The notes under the pieces were generated by a model that had not been told where the DNA came from, ran no database searches, and worked only from the letters and a program-made list of their open reading frames with translations. The translations under genes and the position numbers were made by a program. Positions 60,166 through 64,000 of a stretch of DNA of 64,000 nucleotides are shown here, piece by piece; within the stretch, counting starts at the first letter, position 1; the number at the start of each line of letters is the position of its first letter. Origin of the DNA: Apoda limacodes (lineage: Eukaryota > Arthropoda > Insecta > Lepidoptera > Limacodidae); the NCBI GenBank assembly GCA_946406115.1, contig OX291551.1:8742001-8806000 (forward strand), written 5' to 3'.

Positions 60166-60457
60166 CTGTCAACTTTTTGGTACGCATTCAATCACTCGAG
60201 TATTTGTTGATGTACATAGAGTTCTTTCCTGGTAAATGTTGATAGATGGAACACCAGTCTTATCTTTCGAACTAAATCAAAAGAAAATTTTCATCAGTAT
60301 TATCACCGCTATACAGACCGAACAAACTTTACAAAGAACAAAGTTAAACACAAATGATTAATTTATTTCGCAAATTGAAAACGCGTGTGACAAAGTCAAA
60401 TATAAAATTATTAAGACAATGTCATTTTTTTCTAGAATGTTGCTAAAAATTACAAAG

Positions 60458-60872
60458 ACAATTTACGTTCTACTCACAGAACGCTCGGTCATTTCGTGAT
60501 TGTCAGGTTTTAGTATTGCTTGCCATTTTGTTCTATAGGAGGTCACTTAGGTCTTTATGACAACTAATAATTCAAAAGCTCAGGCCCTAGGAGGATAATA
60601 ACCAACTAAACAAATAATTATACTAGCCGTAGATTAATCTAGTAGCAGTCTGTTTGAACATTGGACAGCTCTAGTCTTCTTTTTCCATTGACAAAGTTAC
60701 CTCAGTTTTGACAGTAACATATCCACTATAAATATTGTAAGTTCAATTTGATAATTTTGTTTAAACCTGGTTGACGTTAATTAATAGGAGACTTACCAAC
60801 GATCTTGTATTGCTTCTCAGTTAGGTGATTAGAGATCATGCCACAAACGAGGGCTCCAAGAGAGTGGCCTAT
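60458..60872. repeat. 415-bp tandem duplication, left copy
   Basis: Direct copy of 60873..61287 at an offset of exactly 415 bp, with about ten differences seen by eye. It contains the donor and last part of the lipase GHSLG exon on the - strand (60797..60869). Confidence 0.93.
60797..60868 (-). pseudogene. Duplicated partial lipase exon, possibly spliceable
   Basis: On the - strand an AG at 60870/60869 precedes 72 nt that end at the same GTAAGT-type donor as the parental exon. Joined after the phase-1 end of the parental exon it reads GHSLGALVCGMISN then HLTEKQYKIV, in frame, a second nucleophile elbow. H to L and I to V changes distinguish it. The pyrimidine tract is poor, so it may be just a dead fragment. 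Confidence 0.5.
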
Positions 60873-61287
60873 ACAATTTACATTCTACTCACATAACGCT
60901 CGGTCATTTCGTGATTGTCAGGTTTTAGTATTGCTTGCCATTTTGTTCTATAGGAGGTCACTTCGGTCTTTACGACAACTAATAATTCAAAAGCTCAGGC
61001 CCTAGGAGTATAATAAACAACTAAACAAATAATTATACTAGCAGTAGATTAATCTAGTAGCAGTCTGTTTGAACATTGGACAGCTCTAGTCTTCTTTTTC
61101 CATTGACAAAGTTACCTCAGTTTTGACAGTAACATATCCACTATAAACATTGTAAGTTCAATTTGATAATTTTGTTTAAACCTGGTTGACGTTAATTAAT
61201 AGGAGACTTACCAATGATCTTGTATTGCTTCTCAGTTAGGTGATTAGAGATCATGCCACAAACGTGGGCTCCAAGAGAGTGGCCCAC
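60873..61287. repeat. 415-bp tandem duplication, right copy
   Basis: Parental or sister unit of 60458..60872. It holds the 3' part of the true lipase exon (61212..61287), its donor and the first part of the following intron. Confidence 0.93.
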
Positions 61288-61363
61288 ACACGTAATCATC
61301 TTTGCCAGGGCTCCAGCCTGAGTGATAGTGGAATACAGCTGAGCAGTGCATTGGGCGGCCAGC
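61212..61363 (-). CDS. Lipase exon (GHSLG)
   Basis: Acceptor GTTTCAG, donor GTAAGTCT. Encodes LAAQCTAQLYSTITQAGA, then KMITCVGHSLGAHVCGMI and the KQYKII end. GHSLG is at 61284..61270. Confidence 0.9.
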
Positions 61364-63966
61364 CTGAAACGTATTGGAATTTTTGTATCAGGCTTTAATA
61401 TCGAGAAAAATAAAATTACTTCTCGTTAGCGGTTCACTGAATTAGGTTGAATAATGTAATAAACAAGCATATATTATAGGCTGTGGTAACTCCTAATCAC
61501 TAGGCAGACCTTATGCTTGTTTGCCACCTTGATGATGTGAATAGAAATAATTTTTAATTTTCAAGAATCTTTATTGAATTCTCGCTAAATATTGGGTTTT
61601 TTATCGTTGGTCCAAATAATATGTCCACTAACTGAAATTGCTATAAAATGTTTAAAAAAATATATGAAAACACTTTTCTGAAATTATAACTCGAATAGTA
61701 TAACATACTAGTAATTGGCAATATTTGCCATAAATTATAATTTGGCATGAGGATAGTTTAAGTCCAAAGAAAGAACATAGGCTATATGAAAACATCAAGT
61801 GTTTGTCGGTTTATTTTATATTTAAGGACTTATCGTTAAAATTCTCTACCGATAACCGAATTAAGGGTGGGTGGAACCGCGGGCGAATTTGGCATGGAGA
61901 CAGTTTGAGTCCCGGGGAAGGACATAGGCTACTTGAAAACGTCAAGCGTTAGTCGGTTTATTTTATATTTAAGGAGTTGCCGTTAAAATTCTACACCGAT
62001 AACCAAATATAAGTCGGGTAAAACGGCAGGCAAAAACTAGTATAATATAGTATAGTATAATATATATATGTATAAATTAATAATACAAAACTTCTTTAAT
62101 AAACTCACTTATTAAAAAAAACAACATATGTTTAGATTTTGTCTTTCTGTATCAATAAAATAGTCTTCAGTCTAAAGTAAATTAAATGTTACAATTGTAA
62201 TTGATAATTGTATTTGTTTCGAAAATAAACTTAACAATAATAAGTTGTTAGACCAGCTCCTTGTATCCAACTTACGTACTAGGTATCTGAATACCCTTAC
62301 AAATGCCTGTTTAAAGTATAAACTTGCAGCTTTTAAATTACCATAGGCCTGTTCTAAATAAACTTACTTGGTGTTAGAAAGCGCCGAGAGATAACACGGA
62401 AACCTAGTGAGAGCTGACCAGTCCACCATGAACACGTTGTAGTCTTTACGGGAAAGGTATGCTGCGGAAAGATAATCCTATATATATTATACATGTAAAA
62501 GTTTGTTTGTCTGTCTGTCAATTTGTTGCTTCATAAGTCGTATAATGGATCGATTTAGATGAAATTCGTATGGAGATAGTTAATGACCCGGGGAAGGACA
62601 TAGATAGATATATTCTTTATTGCACTCCAAACATAAAATAACAATTTAATTGATAGTTCTTAATAACTAAGCAGACAGTAGACAAGAAGGTGATCAGACC
62701 GCTTATAAGCGATCTCTGCCAGACAACCTTTGGATCGACAAAAAATAAATATAGAGAAAAGATAGGTGAACATAAATGATACTTTAAATTATAGTTAAAA
62801 TTCAATTAAATTAAATACATAAACAAGTACATATACATAAAACACGATACGATATTCATACATATGCTATTTGTGTATAATACATAAAAAAACATAGGTA
62901 CATACGCATATATGTATTTTCCAAGATACTTATTACAATGGGATTATGGAACAAAATCACTGAAATAAAGTTTTATTTGATTCCCTAATATATTGAGAGA
63001 TTCAGCTTTTTACGGTTATTTATTCCAGTTTTATTGCATGCATGGTAAATGAATTCGTATAAAAACTAGTGACATTAGTTAGTAATTTAAGGAGAAGATG
63101 AGTGGAAGAGCGGAGATTGGGGATTAGAAATGCCTATAAATTGAAATTGCTGCTTTTAGTATAAGTAGAGGAGTTGACGGATTGAACAAAACGCAGGACA
63201 GGAGACATAGAATATGAATATTTCGGCGAGTGCGAATTGGAGGAGACATAGGATAGTTTTTATCTCAAAAAAAATCATAATTTCCCCCGGGAATAACTAT
63301 AACCGAGCTAAAACAAACTATTTCATAAGTGTACTTGAAGGAATCCCACGCCAAAAACCAAATTTAGGGCAAGTGGAGTCGCTGACAAAATTCATAGCCT
63401 AATTACCAGCTATGCTTTATTACCAGCCATTAATATTATAAATGCAAAAGTTTGAATGTTTGGTTATTTGTTAGTTAATCACGCTTCAAGTACAGAATGA
63501 ATCGGGATGATACTTGGCACACGTATAGGTAAGGTCCTGGAATAGGACATGGCTATTTTTCGTCCCGGAAAATTTAAAATTTACCTTTGCTGGACTATGA
63601 AATTGAACGCATTACACGTTTTTCAGTACTTAATGCACTTTTTTCTTGAGAACCACTTACAATGCAACAAACGTTACTGACCCAGTCGTCAAAAATCAAA
63701 ACTACAGTCGTCATATTAAAATTTATAAATGGTGTGAACTTTCAACGACACTAGCGACCAAATACCGGAAAAGAAGTCGATTTACATGCCGTGAGTACTG
63801 CTATATTTAACGAAACTTACCATCTCTCAGAAACGACATGGGCGTCTTGGAATGCGTGCCGTTGAAACCATGCACAATCAATACATTCTTCCTCTGCAGC
63901 TTCCAGCCAAGACGCCGCAGTTGTCCAAGATTCCGTGTGTCCACCCACTGGTTGTATGGACGTTCT
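61212..63966 (-). CDS. Pancreatic-lipase-family lipase, partial (three exons)
   Basis: Predicted secreted neutral lipase or phospholipase A1-like hydrolase of the insect pancreatic-lipase family, cleaving ester bonds of acylglycerols or phospholipids. The - strand exons are 63966..63821 (146 nt), 62461..62368 (94 nt) and 61363..61212 (152 nt), all with AG/GT sites and consistent phases (1, 2, 1). They encode about 130 residues: ERPYNQWVDTRNLGQL, KNVLIVHGFNGTHSKTPM, LRDAYLSRKDYNVFMVDW, LAAQCTAQLYSTITQAG, MITCVGHSLGAHVCGMIS, HLTEKQYKIIG. HGFNG (oxyanion region) and GHSLG (nucleophile Ser) are the family hallmarks. The 5' exons with signal peptide lie beyond the window. The exons with the catalytic Asp and His should lie to the left but were not found. 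The gene is convergent with ALDH B. Confidence 0.85.
61480..61535 (+). mobile_element. Jockey-like LINE 3'-tail fragment
   Basis: GGCTGTGGTAACTCCTAATC then ATGCTTGTTTGCCACCTTGA, a short form of the common Jockey 3' end, in the lipase intron. Confidence 0.5.
61741..62045. repeat. Dispersed repeat, two tandem units of ~150 bp
   Basis: GGCATGRRGAYAGTTT..GTC, GGACATAGGCTAC-like, TCGGTTTATTTTATATTTAA and CGATAACC.AAT occur twice, near 61745 and 61893. The second unit carries the standard GTCCCGGGGAAGGACATAGG. Confidence 0.7.
62368..62461 (-). CDS. Lipase exon (YNVFMVDW)
   Basis: Acceptor TTTCCGCAG, donor GTAAGTTT. Encodes AYLSRKDYNVFMVDWSAL then TRFPCYLSALSNT, with codons split at both ends that fit the neighbours. 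Confidence 0.87.
62470..62615 (+). repeat. Dispersed repeat (GACCCGGGGAAGGACATAG type)
   Basis: AAAAGTTTGTTTGTCTGTCT, then ATGGATCGATTTAGATGAAA and GACCCGGGGAAGGACATAG. It is the 5' part of a common lepidopteran element, truncated on the right. Confidence 0.6.
62616..63184. other. Lipase intron, no element recognised
   Basis: AT-rich sequence. Short open frames look like chance. Confidence 0.45.
63185..63600 (+). repeat. Dispersed repeat remnants in a lipase intron
   Basis: GGAGACATAGGATAGTTTTT then CCCCGGGAATAACTATAACC on the left, and ATATTATAAATGCAAAAGTT with CTTGGCACACGTATAGGTAA on the right. The last segment matches 29870..30010. Two adjacent units seem likely. Confidence 0.55.
63821..63966 (-). 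CDS. Lipase exon (HGFNG)
   Basis: Acceptor TTTGCCAG, donor GTAAGTTT. Encodes ERPYNQWVDTRNLGQLRR through VLIVHGFNGTHSKT to SFLRD. Confidence 0.85.
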
Positions 63967-64000
63967 CTGGCAAATAAATATTGGGATTAGTTCTGCAAAT

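Overview
This is a window of insect nuclear DNA, almost certainly from a moth or butterfly. The genes have many short exons with GT-AG introns, the noncoding DNA is AT-rich, and it is crowded with repeat families typical of Lepidoptera: Jockey-like and RTE-like LINEs, tRNA-derived and 5S-rRNA-derived SINEs, the GGCCAAGTGCGAG / CTACGGAACCCT dispersed repeat, mariner, and small inverted-repeat elements. Nothing bacterial or viral was seen. Exons were assembled by eye from splice signals, reading-frame continuity and comparison of the two paralogues.

The core of the window is a head-to-tail tandem pair of aldehyde dehydrogenase genes (ALDH1/ALDH2 class, retinal-dehydrogenase-like) on the + strand. 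Copy A runs 8721..33153 and copy B 37536..55445. Each has 11 coding exons of exactly the same 11 lengths (30, 105, 268, 117, 188, 103, 182, 165, 158, 75, 76 nt) with the same intron phases, and each encodes 488 residues. Both keep the catalytic Asn, Glu and Cys (N157, E256 and C290 here). The residues after the catalytic Cys differ: copy A reads QCCVAATR, like vertebrate ALDH1A1, and copy B reads QCCCAGTR, like ALDH2. Both copies appear intact and cytosolic, with no obvious targeting peptide.

Right of the pair, on the - strand and convergent with copy B, are three consecutive exons (63966 down to 61212) of a pancreatic-lipase-family gene. They include the GHSLG nucleophile elbow. Its 5' exons lie beyond the window and its 3' exons were not found. 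A 415-bp direct tandem duplication (60458..60872 / 60873..61287) has copied the 3' part of the GHSLG exon with its donor site.

Layout: 1..8700, intergenic with LINE and dispersed-repeat debris; 8721..33153, ALDH A (intron 1 is 9.4 kb and holds a 39-bp minisatellite and a perfect 56-bp-arm hairpin); 33154..37535, intergenic with Jockey and 5S-SINE remnants; 37536..55445, ALDH B (intron 1 is 9.3 kb and holds a THAP fragment, a dead mariner, a 5'-truncated LINE and a 1.6-kb repeat array); 55446..60450, intergenic with a Jockey LINE; 60458..64000, the lipase gene region. I found no plainly new system. The strongest leads are the diverged active sites of the ALDH pair, the duplicated GHSLG exon, the perfect hairpin and the 5S-rRNA-derived SINEs.
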